Notes under the pieces: generated by a model
What the model was told of the DNA's origin: nothing
The model's input: only the letters and a program-made list of their open reading frames with translations
Database searches by the model: none
Shown here: positions 38,143 through 47,600 of the stretch, in pieces
Numbering within the stretch: position 1 is the stretch's first letter
Layout of the letters: each line of letters opens with the position of its first letter
Made by a program: the position numbers and the translations under genes
NCBI RefSeq assembly: GCF_023169965.1
Contig: NZ_AP025592.1
Coordinates: forward strand, 1,178,001-1,242,000
Length of the DNA stretch: 64,000 nucleotides
Direction: 5' to 3'
From: Anaeromyxobacter paludicola
GTDB taxonomy: Bacteria > Myxococcota > Myxococcia > Myxococcales > Anaeromyxobacteraceae

Positions 38143-40217
38143 GCGCCGCCGCCCCCGCCCCGAGCGCCCGCGGCGAGATCCTGCTCGCCGGCGCCGTCCT
38201 GGCCGTGGTCGGGATCCTCATCGTCCCGGTCCCGCCGGTCTTCCTCGACCTCTTCCTCGCCCTCAGCATCGGCCTCGCCGTGCTGATGCTGCTCATCGCC
38301 CTCGGCCTCACCCGGGCGCTCGACTTCTCGGTCTTCCCGTCGCTGCTCCTCATCGTCACGCTGTTCCGGCTGGCGCTGAACGTCGCCACCACCCGGCTCA
38401 TCCTGCTCCACGGCGGCGAGGGGCCGAGCGCGGCGGGCCACCTCATCGAGACCTTCGGCCGCTTCGCGGTCGGCGGCAGCCTGGTGGTCGGGCTCGTCAT
38501 CTTCCTCATCCTGCTGGTGGTGAACTTCGCCGTCATCACCAAGGGCGCGGGGCGCGTCTCGGAGGTCGCGGCCCGCTTCACCCTCGACGCCATGCCCGGC
38601 AAGCAGATGTCGATCGACGCCGACCTCGCCGCCGGCATCATCGACGACCGGGAGGCGCGCACCCGCCGCGAGCAGCTCGCCGCCGAGTCCGAGTTCTTCG
38701 GCGCCATGGACGGCGCGAGCAAGTTCGTCCGCGGCGACGCCATGGCCGGCCTCGCCATCACCGGCATCAACATCGTCGGCGGCCTCGTGGCCGGCCTGCT
38801 GCGCGACCACATCCCGCTGGCGCAGGCCGCCGAGACCTACACCCTCCTCACCGTGGGCGACGGCCTCGTCTCCCAGATCCCGGCGCTGCTCGTCTCCACC
38901 GGCGCCGGCATCCTCGTCACCCGCGCCGCCGGCGCCAACCTCTCCTCGCAGATGGGGTCGCAGCTCCTCGGGAAGCCCCGGGTGCTCGCCATCGCCGCCG
39001 GCGTGCTCGGCCTCATCGGCCTGCTCCCCGGCATGCCGCTCGCGGCCTTCGGCACCGTGGGCGGAGTGCTCTACCTCCTCTCCCGCCGCGCCCAGGGGGC
39101 CGCCGCCGAGGCCGCCGCCGGCGCCGCCCGGCCCCGCCCCGAGGCGGCCAAGGCCACCGACCGGCTCCAGGACCTGCTCGCGATGGAGACCCTCGAGCTC
39201 GAGGTCGGATACGGCCTGCTCTCGCTCATCGACCTCGCCAAGGGCGGTGAGCTGCCAGGGCGCGTGACCGCCCTGCGCCGCCAGACGGCGAGCGACCTCG
39301 GGATCGTGCTGCCCTCGGTGCACCTGCGCGACAACCTGCGCCTCGACGCCAGCGCCTACCGCGTGATGCTGCGCGGCCTCGAGATCGGGCGCGGCGTGGC
39401 CCACGCCGACCGGCTCATGGCCCTCGACCCGCAGGGCGGCACGCCGCCCATCGACGGCCTCCCCGGCCAGGACCCGGCCTTCGGGCTCCCGGCCATCTGG
39501 ATCCTCCCGAGCGACCGCGCCCGCGCCGAGTCGATGGGCCTCACCCTGGTGGACGCCGCCTCGGTCATCACCACCCACCTCACCGAGCTGCTCCGGCGCA
39601 ACGCCCACGAGCTGGTCGGCCGGCAGGAGGTCCAGGAGCTCCTGGCGGTCTGCGGCAAGGAGGCGCCGAAGCTGGTGGAGGACACGGTGCCCGGCGTCGT
39701 CACCCTGGGCGAGCTGGTGCGGGTCCTCCGCGGGCTCCTGCGCGAGGGGCTGTCGGTCCGCGACCTGCGCACCATCCTCGAGGCGGTGGGCGACGCCGCC
39801 CCGCGCAGCAAGGAGACCGCCTTCCTGGTGGAGCAGGCGCGCCGCCGGCTCTCGCGCCAGATCACCGGCCGGCTCGCCGGCCCGGACGGCGTGGTGCACG
39901 CCCTCACCCTCGACCGCGGCACCGAGGAGGTGCTGCGGCAGAGCCTCGGCGCCGCCGACGGGGAGGCGGCGCTCGCGCCCGACCTCGAGACCGCGCGCCG
40001 CCTGGTGGCCTCGCTCGAGGCGCAGGCCTCCCGGCTCAACGCCGCCGGCCAGCCGGTGGTGGTCCTCGCCCCCGCCGACCTGCGCCGTCCGCTCTTCGAC
40101 TTCGCCGCCCGCTTCGTCCCCGACCTCTGGGTGGTGACCGCCCGCGAGCTCGTCCCCGGCACCACCGTGCAGCCCGCCGGGACCATCCAGTCCGCCCTGC
40201 AGCTGAGCGCCGCCTGA
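38139..40217 (+). CDS. flhA: Flagellar export protein FlhA
   Basis: A 692-residue export gate protein with about eight membrane helices (1-325) and a cytoplasmic nonamer domain. LFRLALNVATTRLIL, AVITKGAGRVSEVAARFTLD and AMPGKQMSIDADLAAG are signatures. The C-terminal part is standard. GTG start. Confidence 0.97.
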   Translation: MSAAAPAPSARGEILLAGAVLAVVGILIVPVPPVFLDLFLALSIGLAVLMLLIALGLTRALDFSVFPSLLLIVTLFRLALNVATTRLILLHGGEGPSAAGHLIETFGRFAVGGSLVVGLVIFLILLVVNFAVITKGAGRVSEVAARFTLDAMPGKQMSIDADLAAGIIDDREARTRREQLAAESEFFGAMDGASKFVRGDAMAGLAITGINIVGGLVAGLLRDHIPLAQAAETYTLLTVGDGLVSQIPALLVSTGAGILVTRAAGANLSSQMGSQLLGKPRVLAIAAGVLGLIGLLPGMPLAAFGTVGGVLYLLSRRAQGAAAEAAAGAARPRPEAAKATDRLQDLLAMETLELEVGYGLLSLIDLAKGGELPGRVTALRRQTASDLGIVLPSVHLRDNLRLDASAYRVMLRGLEIGRGVAHADRLMALDPQGGTPPIDGLPGQDPAFGLPAIWILPSDRARAESMGLTLVDAASVITTHLTELLRRNAHELVGRQEVQELLAVCGKEAPKLVEDTVPGVVTLGELVRVLRGLLREGLSVRDLRTILEAVGDAAPRSKETAFLVEQARRRLSRQITGRLAGPDGVVHALTLDRGTEEVLRQSLGAADGEAALAPDLETARRLVASLEAQASRLNAAGQPVVVLAPADLRRPLFDFAARFVPDLWVVTARELVPGTTVQPAGTIQSALQLSAA

Positions 40218-40230
40218 AAGGACGCCCACC

Positions 40231-41577
40231 GTGTACCAGCCGAGCCGCCGCACCGCCCCGCCCCCGAACGCCACCGTGCGGACCTTCCGCGCCGCCGACA
40301 CCGCCTCGGCGCTCGCCGCCGTCAAGGCCGCGCTCGGCCCGGACGCGGTGATCCTCGACACGCGCAGCGTGGACCGCGGGCTGTTCCGCCGCCCCGAGGT
40401 CGAGGTGACCGCCGGGCTCGAGCTGCCCGAGGCCGGCCTCTCCGCCGTCCCGGCCGCCCCCGCCCTCCCGCAGCGCCCGTCGCCGGCCGTGCTCGCCCCG
40501 GCCGCCGACGCGCCGGCGCCGCTCGCGCGCCCCGCCGCCGAGCTCCCCGCTCCCGTCGAGGTGCGGCCGGCCCCCGCCTTCCCGCCCGCGCCCGCGCCGG
40601 TCCCCGCCGCCCGCCCGCCCCGTCCCGCCCTGCGCGGGTTCGGCGCCGACGAGCCCTTCCCCGAGGAGCCGCCGGCCGGCGCCGAGGAGCTCGGCGAGGA
40701 CGAGATGGCCGACGGGCTCCGCCGCTCCTTCGAGGAGGCCCGCCGCGCCCTCGCCCTCATGGCCCGGCGCGCCCGCGCCTCCGGCAAGCCGCGCCTCCCC
40801 CCCGGCGCCCAGTCGGTCGAGAAGCACCTCCTGGACTGCGGCGTGGACCCGGCGCTCGCCGAGGAGCTCGTGACCGCGGCGGTGGCCGCCGGCGGCGGCC
40901 GCAAGGCGGCGGTGCTCGCCCGCGTGCGGACGGCGCTCGAGGGCCGGCTGCCGGTCGCGCCCGCCCCCTGGCTCGCCCCCGGGCGCCAGGTCATCGCCTT
41001 CGTCGGCCCGACCGGCGTCGGCAAGACCACCACCCTCGCCAAGGTGGCGGCCCGGGCGCTGCTCGAGTCGCGCAAGCGGATCGCGCTCCTCACCGTGGAC
41101 ACCTACCGCATCGGCGCCTGCGACCAGCTCGCCCGGTACGGCGAGATCATGGGGGTCCCGGTGCTCGTGGCCCGCGACCGCACCGAGCTCGCCCGCGCCA
41201 TGGAGCGGGTCGGCCAGGCCGACATGGTGCTGGTGGACACGGCCGGCCGCTCCTCCATCGAGGACGTGGAGCGCCAGACCGACCTGGTCCGGAGCGTGCC
41301 CGGGATCGAGCTCCACCTGGTGGCGAGCGCCGCCGCCGGGGGCCGGCAGCTCGCCGCCGTGGGCGACCGCTACCGCGCCATCCAGCCGGACCGGCTGGTG
41401 TTCACGAAACTCGACGAGGCGGCGGGCCCTGGCGGTATCCTCGCGCTCGCCGCGCGGGTGGACCGGCCCGTGGCGTGCATCGCCGACGGTCAGCGGGTCC
41501 CCGAGGACCTGCACGCCTTCGACTCGGCGAAGCTGGTGGAGCTGGTGCTGACCTCGCCCGAGGGAGCGCTCCGATGA
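40231..41577 (+). CDS. flhF: Flagellar SRP-type GTPase FlhF
   Basis: A 448-residue GTPase that sets flagellar position and number. An N-terminal basic segment and a Pro/Ala-rich region (about 75-150) precede the NG domain: P-loop VGPTGVGKTTTLAKV (about 258-272), TVDTYRIGACDQL, VDTAGRSS and TKLDEAAGPGG. GTG start. Followed directly by flhG, its regulatory partner. Confidence 0.96.
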   Translation: MYQPSRRTAPPPNATVRTFRAADTASALAAVKAALGPDAVILDTRSVDRGLFRRPEVEVTAGLELPEAGLSAVPAAPALPQRPSPAVLAPAADAPAPLARPAAELPAPVEVRPAPAFPPAPAPVPAARPPRPALRGFGADEPFPEEPPAGAEELGEDEMADGLRRSFEEARRALALMARRARASGKPRLPPGAQSVEKHLLDCGVDPALAEELVTAAVAAGGGRKAAVLARVRTALEGRLPVAPAPWLAPGRQVIAFVGPTGVGKTTTLAKVAARALLESRKRIALLTVDTYRIGACDQLARYGEIMGVPVLVARDRTELARAMERVGQADMVLVDTAGRSSIEDVERQTDLVRSVPGIELHLVASAAAGGRQLAAVGDRYRAIQPDRLVFTKLDEAAGPGGILALAARVDRPVACIADGQRVPEDLHAFDSAKLVELVLTSPEGALR

Positions 41578-42473
41578 CGGAGACTGGAGAGACGTCCGTG
41601 GATCAAGCCAATACGCTGCGCGAGCTGGTGGAGCGCTCCCCCCAGGGAGCCAACCCGCTGCGCGTCATCGCCGTGACGAGCGGCAAGGGCGGCGTCGGCA
41701 AGACGCACATCGTCGCGAACCTGGCGGTGCTGGCCGCGCGGATGGGGCGGCGGGTGCTCCTGCTCGACGGCGACCTCGGCCTCGCCAACTCGGACATCGT
41801 GCTCGGGATGACCACGCAGTACCACCTCGGCCACCTGCTCGACGGCACCATCGACGCCGAGCACGTCCTGGCCGAGGGGCCGCACGGGATCCGGGTGCTC
41901 GGCGCCTCGAGCGGCGTCCAGGAGCTGACGGTCCTCGACGACGCGCAGAAGCTCCGGCTGCTCTCGGCGCTCGACCCGCTCGACAGCAAGTTCGACCTCG
42001 TGCTCATCGACTGCGGCGCCGGCATCGGCGACAACGTGCTCTTCTTCGCGGGCGCGGCCCAGGAGGCCATCCTGGTGGTCTCGCCGGAGCCGACCTCGCT
42101 CACCGACGCGTACGCCACGGTGAAGGTGCTCTCGCAGCGGGCGGGCGTGGACCACTTCCAGGTGCTCGTCAACCCCATGCCCACCGAGGCGCACGGCCGC
42201 GAGATCTTCTCCAAGCTCTCCCGCGTCACCGACCGCTTCCTGCAGGCGCGGCTGTCGTTCCTCGGCCACATCCCGCGGGACGAGAACCTCCAGCGGGCGC
42301 TCATGGCGCAGCGGCCGGTGGTGGACCTCTACCCCCGCTCCCCGGCCAGCCGCGCCCTCGAGGCGATCTGCGACCGGCTCCTCGCCTCCCGTCCCCAGGC
42401 GCAGCTCCAGGGCGGCCTCAAGTTCCTCTGGCAGCGGCTGCTGCGCGAGTCGGGGGGGCCGGCGGCCGGCTGA
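41574..42473 (+). CDS. flhG: MinD-like ATPase FlhG (FleN/YlxH)
   Basis: A 299-residue P-loop ATPase controlling flagellar number with FlhF and, in polar flagellates, restraining the master regulator FleQ. Deviant Walker A SGKGGVGKTHIVANL (about 35-49), DGDLGLANSDIVLG and LIDCGAGI are present. An amphipathic membrane helix is likely at the C-terminus (LKFLWQRLLRE). Overlaps flhF by ATGA. Confidence 0.95.
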   Translation: MTETGETSVDQANTLRELVERSPQGANPLRVIAVTSGKGGVGKTHIVANLAVLAARMGRRVLLLDGDLGLANSDIVLGMTTQYHLGHLLDGTIDAEHVLAEGPHGIRVLGASSGVQELTVLDDAQKLRLLSALDPLDSKFDLVLIDCGAGIGDNVLFFAGAAQEAILVVSPEPTSLTDAYATVKVLSQRAGVDHFQVLVNPMPTEAHGREIFSKLSRVTDRFLQARLSFLGHIPRDENLQRALMAQRPVVDLYPRSPASRALEAICDRLLASRPQAQLQGGLKFLWQRLLRESGGPAAG

Positions 42474-42489
42474 CGGCCGCGGGGGACGC

Positions 42490-43194
42490 ATGCACCTCGC
42501 CCACGCACGCTACGCCGCCGCCGGCGCCGAGGAGGGGGCGCTCATCGCGCGCCACGCGGCGCTCATCGACCGCGCAGCGCGGCGGCTCGCCGCCCGCACC
42601 GGCGGGGCCGTGAGCGCCGACGACCTCTGGAGCGTGGGCGCGCTCGGCCTGCTCGAGGCGGCCCGGCGCTTCGACCCGGCCCAGAACGTCCGCTTCGAGA
42701 GCTTCGCCGAGCACCGGATCCGCGGCGCCATGCGCGACGAGATGCGCCGCATGGACCACCTGCCCCGGCGCCTGCGCGCCCGGACCGAGGAGCTCGGGCG
42801 GGCCCGGGCGCAGCTCACGAAGGACCTGCAGCGCGAGCCGACCTCCGACGAGGTCGCCGCCGCGCTGGGGCTCGCGGTGGACGAGGCCGACGGGCTCGCC
42901 GGGCTGGAGCAGCCGGTGCTCCCCATGACCTACGAGCTCGAGGGCGTGAGCGAGGAGCGGGCCGACGACCTCGTGGACCGGGCGCAGCTGCGCGGCCGGC
43001 TGGCGTGCGCCGTCGGGCAGCTCCCGGAGCGGCTCCAGCTCGTGCTCTCGCTCCACTACGTCGAGGGGCTCACCTACCGCGAGATCGCGCAGGTGCTCGA
43101 GGTGAGCGAGCCGCGGGTCTGCCAGCTCCACTCCGAGGCGGTGCGCAAGGTGCGCGGGCTCCTCGCGGGCGAGGACGGCGACGAGGGGCCGTGA
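42490..43194 (+). CDS. fliA: Flagellar sigma factor FliA (sigma-28)
   Basis: A 234-residue sigma factor for late flagellar genes. Region 2 (LWSVGALGLLEAARRFDP, FESFAEHRIRGAMRDEMRRM), region 3 and region 4 (LPERLQLVLSLHYVEGLTYR) are intact. The matching anti-sigma FlgM is at 50367-50678. Confidence 0.96.
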   Translation: MHLAHARYAAAGAEEGALIARHAALIDRAARRLAARTGGAVSADDLWSVGALGLLEAARRFDPAQNVRFESFAEHRIRGAMRDEMRRMDHLPRRLRARTEELGRARAQLTKDLQREPTSDEVAAALGLAVDEADGLAGLEQPVLPMTYELEGVSEERADDLVDRAQLRGRLACAVGQLPERLQLVLSLHYVEGLTYREIAQVLEVSEPRVCQLHSEAVRKVRGLLAGEDGDEGP

Positions 43195-44759
43195 GCCGGC
43201 CGCGCCTCTCGCTCTGCCTGCTGGTCCGGGACGAGGCGGAGCTCCTGCCCCGCTTCCTCGCCGCGGCGCGCGGGCTCTGGGACGAGCTCGTGGCCGTGGA
43301 CACCGGCTCCTCCGACGCCACCCCCGCCCTCCTCGCCGCGGCCGGCGCGCGGGTGCTGCGGCGGCCCTGGACCGGCGACTTCGCCGCCGGCCGCAACGCC
43401 GGGCTCGAGGTGGCGCGCGGAGAGTGGATCGCCTGGCTCGACCCCGACGAGCTGGTCTCGCCGGCGCTGGTGGCGGAGGCGCGGCGCGCGCTCGCCGATC
43501 CCGCCGCCGGGGCCGCCTCCCTGCGCATGCGCAACCACCTCCCGCACGGGCACGTGCGCGAGGCCCGGCTGCTGCGCCTCTTCCGCGCCGACCCGGCCAT
43601 CCGCTTCCGGCACGCCATCCACGAGGACGTGGGCCCCGACGTGGCCGCCATGCTGGCGCGCACCGGGCGCCGCCGGGTGGACCTCGAGGGGGCGGTCGAG
43701 CACCTCGGCTACGTGCGCGCCCGCGCCGCCGCCAAGGACAAGAAGGCGCGCGACGTCGCCATCCTCGACGCCTGCGTGGCGCGGGACCCGGGCGACCTGT
43801 ACGCCTGGTTCAAGCTGCTCGAGCAGGCGCGCTTCTGGGGCGATCGGGCGCTCTGGCACGCCCGCGCCGCGCCGGGGCTCGCCGCCGCCGAGCGCGACCC
43901 CGCCGCGCTCGCCCGGGCGCACTTCGGCGGCGAGTGGCTGGTGCTCCTCTCCGAGGGGCTCCACCCCGGCGACCCGGCCGCGCAGCACCGCTTCCTCGCC
44001 CTCCGCGAGCGCGCCGTCCCGCGCGCCGCCCCGCTGCTGCTGCGGCTCGGCGAGCTCGAGGAGCGGCTCGGCCGCGCCGCCGAGGCCGCCCGGCGCTTCG
44101 AGGCCTGCCTCGCCCTCGCCCCCGAGACCGAGCAGGTGCAGCTCGCGACGGTGCGGCCGACGCTCGGGCTGGCGCGCCTCGCGCTCGGGCGCGGCGACCT
44201 CCCGGCGGCCCGCCGCCGGGTGGACGCCGCCGCCTCGGCCGCGCCGCACGACCCCGAGGCCCTCGTCGCCGCGGCGAGCCTGGCCCGGATCGCCGGCGGC
44301 GCGCCGGCGGCCGCCCGCTTCGCGGAGGAGCACGCCGCCCGGCACGGCGAGTCGGAGGAGCTCCTGCAGGCGCTCGGCGAGGCGGCCCTCCTCGCCGGGG
44401 ACGCGGCGGGCGCGTGCGCGCCGCTGGCGCGGGTGGCGGGGGATCCCCCTCGCGGCCGCGGCGCGCTCCGCCTGGCCCAGGCGCTCTTCGCGGCGGGCGA
44501 GGTCGCGCGCGCCCGCGAGGCCTGCGCGGCGGTGCTCGCCGAGCTGCCCGAGGCGGCGCTCGGGATCCTGACCTGCGATCTCGCGCTCGGGCGCGACAGC
44601 GCGCTCGAGGTGGAGCTCGGGCCGGCGGAGGCGGAGGCGGCGCTGCGCGGCTGGGCCGCGGTCTCCCGGCTCGCCCCGGCGCCGGTGCGAGCCGCGCTCG
44701 CGCTCCGGGCCGAGGCGGTGGCGGAGCCGTTCCCCTGGTTCGCCGCCGCGGTCCGCTGA
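43191..44759 (+). CDS. GT2 glycosyltransferase with TPR-like C-terminal region
   Basis: A 522-residue protein. The N-terminal GT-A fold (about 1-215) has LCLLVRDEAELLPRFL, VAVDTGSSDAT and a WLDPDE metal-binding motif. The long C-terminal part consists of Ala-rich helix pairs with TPR-like spacing (LGRAAEAARRFEACLALAP, GDLPAARRRVDAAASA). GTG start overlaps the fliA stop (GTGA) with GAGGGG upstream. Being tied to the flagellar sigma gene suggests modification of flagellin or another secreted flagellar protein. Donor sugar unknown. Confidence 0.85.
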   Translation: MSRPRLSLCLLVRDEAELLPRFLAAARGLWDELVAVDTGSSDATPALLAAAGARVLRRPWTGDFAAGRNAGLEVARGEWIAWLDPDELVSPALVAEARRALADPAAGAASLRMRNHLPHGHVREARLLRLFRADPAIRFRHAIHEDVGPDVAAMLARTGRRRVDLEGAVEHLGYVRARAAAKDKKARDVAILDACVARDPGDLYAWFKLLEQARFWGDRALWHARAAPGLAAAERDPAALARAHFGGEWLVLLSEGLHPGDPAAQHRFLALRERAVPRAAPLLLRLGELEERLGRAAEAARRFEACLALAPETEQVQLATVRPTLGLARLALGRGDLPAARRRVDAAASAAPHDPEALVAAASLARIAGGAPAAARFAEEHAARHGESEELLQALGEAALLAGDAAGACAPLARVAGDPPRGRGALRLAQALFAAGEVARAREACAAVLAELPEAALGILTCDLALGRDSALEVELGPAEAEAALRGWAAVSRLAPAPVRAALALRAEAVAEPFPWFAAAVR

Positions 44760-44811
44760 GCGAGGGCATCGCGGCCGGCGCCGCGCCGCGCGGGGCTCCG
44801 AGGCGATCCGT

Positions 44812-44837
44812 GGAGCCGGGGCCGCTCCGGCGGCTCC
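44812..44837. terminator. Weak hairpin between convergent glycosyltransferase and fliJ genes
   Basis: GGAGCCG (44812-44818) and CGGCTCC (44831-44837) could pair with a 12-nt loop in the 77-bp convergent gap. No T-run follows. Confidence 0.3.
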
Positions 44838-45271
44838 TAGCTCCGCCCCGCGCGCGCGGTCCCGAAGCGGATGGTGGCGAGCTCGTCGAGCACCTTGCGC
44901 TCGCGCCGCTCCTCCTCCTTCACGAGCTCGGCCCGCTTCCGGTCGGCGATGCGCCGCACCACCTCGGCCTGCTGCCGCGCGTCGCCGTAGCTCGCCCGGG
45001 CGCGCGCCTCGCCGTCGGCGGCCGAGGCCACCGCCTGCTCGGCGATCCGCACGCCGTGGAGGTCCCGCGTGTGCGCGGCCTCGACGAGCATCCAGAGCGC
45101 CGCCTGGCCCGCGCTCCGCTCGTCGGAGCGGGCCCGCGTGAGCGCGCCCTCCAGGTTCTCGCGGGCGCGGCTCAGGCTGGCCTGCGCGCGCGCGAGGTGC
45201 GCGAGCGCGGTCTCCTCCGAGCGATCGCGGAGCTTCACCAGCTTGTCGAGTCGCGTCTTGGGCGCCGCCAT
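44837..45271 (-). CDS. fliJ: Flagellar export chaperone FliJ, displaced and inverted
   Basis: A 144-residue, almost wholly alpha-helical coiled-coil protein: TRLDKLVKLRDRSEETALAH at the N-terminus and RKRAELVKEEERRERKVLDE near the end, with length and composition of FliJ (about 147). FliJ couples FliI to the export gate. It normally follows fliI, whose neighbour here is a MotE-like gene. It is divergent from flgF. The homology is by pattern only. Confidence 0.78.
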   Translation of the reverse strand: MAAPKTRLDKLVKLRDRSEETALAHLARAQASLSRARENLEGALTRARSDERSAGQAALWMLVEAAHTRDLHGVRIAEQAVASAADGEARARASYGDARQQAEVVRRIADRKRAELVKEEERRERKVLDELATIRFGTARAGRS

Positions 45272-45410
45272 GCCTCTTCTCTCGGCACGACGATAACCTT
45301 CCCTTAAGGGGCGCGCGAGAGGCGGAAATTGCCCACCTCGGCGGCAGCTCCTGCCCGGCCGCCCCGGCCGGCGGGCACGGCGCCCCGCGGCGGCGGGACG
45401 CGGCCGCTCC

Positions 45411-45427
45411 TTGGCACCGGCCTTGCT
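45411..45427 (+). promoter_or_regulatory. Sigma-54 promoter of the flgF operon
   Basis: TTGGCACCGGCCTTGCT matches TTGGCACG-N4-TTGCW at all but one position; GG at 45413-45414 and GC at 45425-45426. The predicted +1 near 45437 lies 20 bp before the flgF ATG, with GGAGGAG in the leader. The rest of the 185-bp fliJ-flgF gap holds a 10-bp palindrome CCCTTAAGGG at 45301-45310. Confidence 0.85.
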
Positions 45428-45456
45428 GTAGAGGCGCTCCGGAGGAGCAACGCCAG

Positions 45457-46164
45457 ATGTCTGACGGTCTCTACGTGAGCATGTGCGGCGCGACGGCGCG
45501 GTCGGATCAGCTCGACGCGATCGCCGACAACCTCGCCAACGCCCAGACGCCGGGGTTCCGCCCCTCGCGCCCGGCGTTCGAGTCGTTCCTGCCGGCCGGC
45601 GGCGCGCCCGACAAGGTCTACGCGGCCGCGGTCGGGACGGGCGTGAGCCTGAAGCCCGGCCCGGCGGTGCGCACCGGCAACCCGCTCGACGTCTACCCCG
45701 AGGACGGCGCCTTCCTGGCGGTCCGCGGCGCCGACGGCGCCACCGCCTACACCCGCGACGGCCGGATGACGCTCGACGCCGAGCGGCGCCTCACCGCCGG
45801 CGGCCGGCTCGTGCTCTCCACCCGCGGCGAGCCCATCACCGTGCCGCCCGAGCGCACCGCCACCGTGGATCGGGACGGGGTGGTGCGGGCCGGCGACCTC
45901 GAGCTGGGCGAGGTCGCCCGCGTGCAGCTGCAGGGGCCGGCGGACCGGCTCGGCCCCTCCGTCGTCGTCCCCGCGCCCGGCGGAACCGCGAGCCCCGTGA
46001 GCGCCCCGCTCCGCGGCGGCGAGGTCGAGCTCGGCACCGGCAGCGCGCTCGAGGGGATGGTCGAGCTCATCTCGGCGCAGCGGCAGTTCGACTCGTCCAT
46101 GCAGGCCCTCCAGACCTACCGCCAGCTCGACCAGCGCTCCACCGACGTGGGCCGCGTCCGCTAG
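45457..46164 (+). CDS. flgF: Flagellar rod protein FlgF
   Basis: A 235-residue proximal rod subunit. QLDAIADNLANAQTPGFRPS and the TGNPLDVYPEDGAFLAVRG segment identify it; the C-terminus MVELISAQRQFDSSMQALQT is standard. Ribosome binding site GGAGGAG. Confidence 0.95.
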   Translation: MSDGLYVSMCGATARSDQLDAIADNLANAQTPGFRPSRPAFESFLPAGGAPDKVYAAAVGTGVSLKPGPAVRTGNPLDVYPEDGAFLAVRGADGATAYTRDGRMTLDAERRLTAGGRLVLSTRGEPITVPPERTATVDRDGVVRAGDLELGEVARVQLQGPADRLGPSVVVPAPGGTASPVSAPLRGGEVELGTGSALEGMVELISAQRQFDSSMQALQTYRQLDQRSTDVGRVR

Positions 46165-46179
46165 CCCGAAAGGATCCCG

Positions 46180-46968
46180 ATGCTCCGCTCCCTCTACACC
46201 GCCGCCACCGGCATGGACGCCCAGCAGCTCAAGATGGACACCATCGCCCACAACCTCGCCAACGCGAACACCACCGGCTTCAAGAAGGTGTCGGCGCAGT
46301 TCGAGGACCTGCTCTCGGAGACGCTGCGGGTCGCCTCGCCCACCGACGCCCGCGGCGGCACCTCCTCGCCGTCGCCGCTGCAGGTGGGCCTCGGCGTCCG
46401 GGCCGGCAGCACCTCCCGCTCGCTCTCGCAGGGCGACCTGGTCCAGACCGGGAACCCGCTCGACGTGGCGATCCAGGGCAACGGCTTCTTCCGCGTGCAG
46501 CAGGCGGGCGGCGAGCCGGCCTACACCCGCGCCGGCAACTTCCGGGTGGACGCGTCGGGCAAGCTGGTCACGCCCAACGGCCAGCAGATCGAGCCGGGCA
46601 TCACCGTGCCGCCGGAGACCACCGCCGTCACCATCAAGGCCGACGGGACGGTGCTCGCGACGCTCCCGAACCAGACCGCGCCCTCCGAGGTCGGCCAGCT
46701 CGAGCTCTACAGCTTCCCCAACCCGGGCGGCCTCGAGGCGCTCGGCGGCAACCTGCTCAAGTCCACCGCCGCCTCCGGCGAGGCCACCGGCGCCCGCCCC
46801 GGCGAGCAGGGGCTCGGGACGCTGTCGCAGGGCTACCTCGAGTCCGCCAACGTAAAGGCGGTGGAGGAGATGATCGACATGATCTCCACCCAGCGCGCCT
46901 ACGAGCTCAACTCGAAGGTGATCCAGACCGCCGACCAGATGCTGCAGCGCCTCAGCCAGGTCCGGTGA
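46180..46968 (+). CDS. flgG: Flagellar distal rod protein FlgG
   Basis: A 262-residue distal rod subunit: LYTAATGMDAQQLKMDTIAH, NLANANTTGFKK, NPLDVAIQGNGFF and the C-terminal SANVKAVEEMIDMISTQRAY. Same length as the E. coli protein. Overlaps flgA by GTGA. Confidence 0.97.
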   Translation: MLRSLYTAATGMDAQQLKMDTIAHNLANANTTGFKKVSAQFEDLLSETLRVASPTDARGGTSSPSPLQVGLGVRAGSTSRSLSQGDLVQTGNPLDVAIQGNGFFRVQQAGGEPAYTRAGNFRVDASGKLVTPNGQQIEPGITVPPETTAVTIKADGTVLATLPNQTAPSEVGQLELYSFPNPGGLEALGGNLLKSTAASGEATGARPGEQGLGTLSQGYLESANVKAVEEMIDMISTQRAYELNSKVIQTADQMLQRLSQVR

Positions 46969-47600
46969 TCGCCGTGGCCGCCGCCCTCCCCGCGCTCGCG
47001 CTGCTGCTCCTCGGCGCCGCCCCGCCGCCGGACCCGATCCCGCCCGCCGTCGCGGCCGCGGTGTCGGCGGCCCTGGTGCAGCCCTCCGCGCGGGCCGAGG
47101 TGGTCGGGCTCTCGCCGCCGCCGCCCGCCGCCTGCGCCGAGGTCGCGCCCGAGCCCCCGCACCCGCTGGCGGCCTCGGGCCGCGTGGCGCTCCACTTCCG
47201 GGGCCCGGGCTGCGACGCCTGGAGCTGGGCCGAGGCGCGCGTCTACGCGCCGGCGCTGGAGCTCACGCGCGACGTCCGGGCGGGCGAGCCGCTCGCCGGC
47301 GCGACCCGGCTGCGCGAGCAGGAGGTCCTGCCCGGCCGCCGGCCGCTGGCGGCCCTCCCGGAGGGCGCGACCGCCGCCGGGCCCGCCGCCGCGGGCGCGC
47401 CGGTCGAGGCCGCCCTGGTCCGGCTCGGCCCGGCGCCGGGCGAGCCGCTCACGGTGGTGGTGCGGCTCGGCGCCCTGGCGCTCGAGCAGCCCGGGCGCGC
47501 CGTCCCGTGCGCCCCCGGGCGCGCCTGCGCCCTCCTCCCCTCGGGGCGGCGGGTCGAGGGGCCCATCGTCGGCGGCAAGCTCCTCCTGGAGGTCCCGTGA
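46965..47600 (+). CDS. flgA: Flagellar P-ring assembly chaperone FlgA
   Basis: A 211-residue periplasmic chaperone for the P ring. A signal peptide (about 1-18), an Ala/Pro-rich region and the SAF/ChapFlgA domain (LTRDVRAGEPLAGATRLRE, then LLPSGRRVEGPIVGGKLLLE). GTG start overlapping flgG; a second GTG at 46974 is possible. Confidence 0.85.
   Translation: MIAVAAALPALALLLLGAAPPPDPIPPAVAAAVSAALVQPSARAEVVGLSPPPPAACAEVAPEPPHPLAASGRVALHFRGPGCDAWSWAEARVYAPALELTRDVRAGEPLAGATRLREQEVLPGRRPLAALPEGATAAGPAAAGAPVEAALVRLGPAPGEPLTVVVRLGALALEQPGRAVPCAPGRACALLPSGRRVEGPIVGGKLLLEVP

Noticed and set aside
45279-45306. Sigma-28-like site for fliJ on the minus strand (TAAG-N16-GCCGAGAG)
   Set aside because: Spacing is 16 rather than 15 and the predicted start would fall on the fliJ ATG, leaving no leader.
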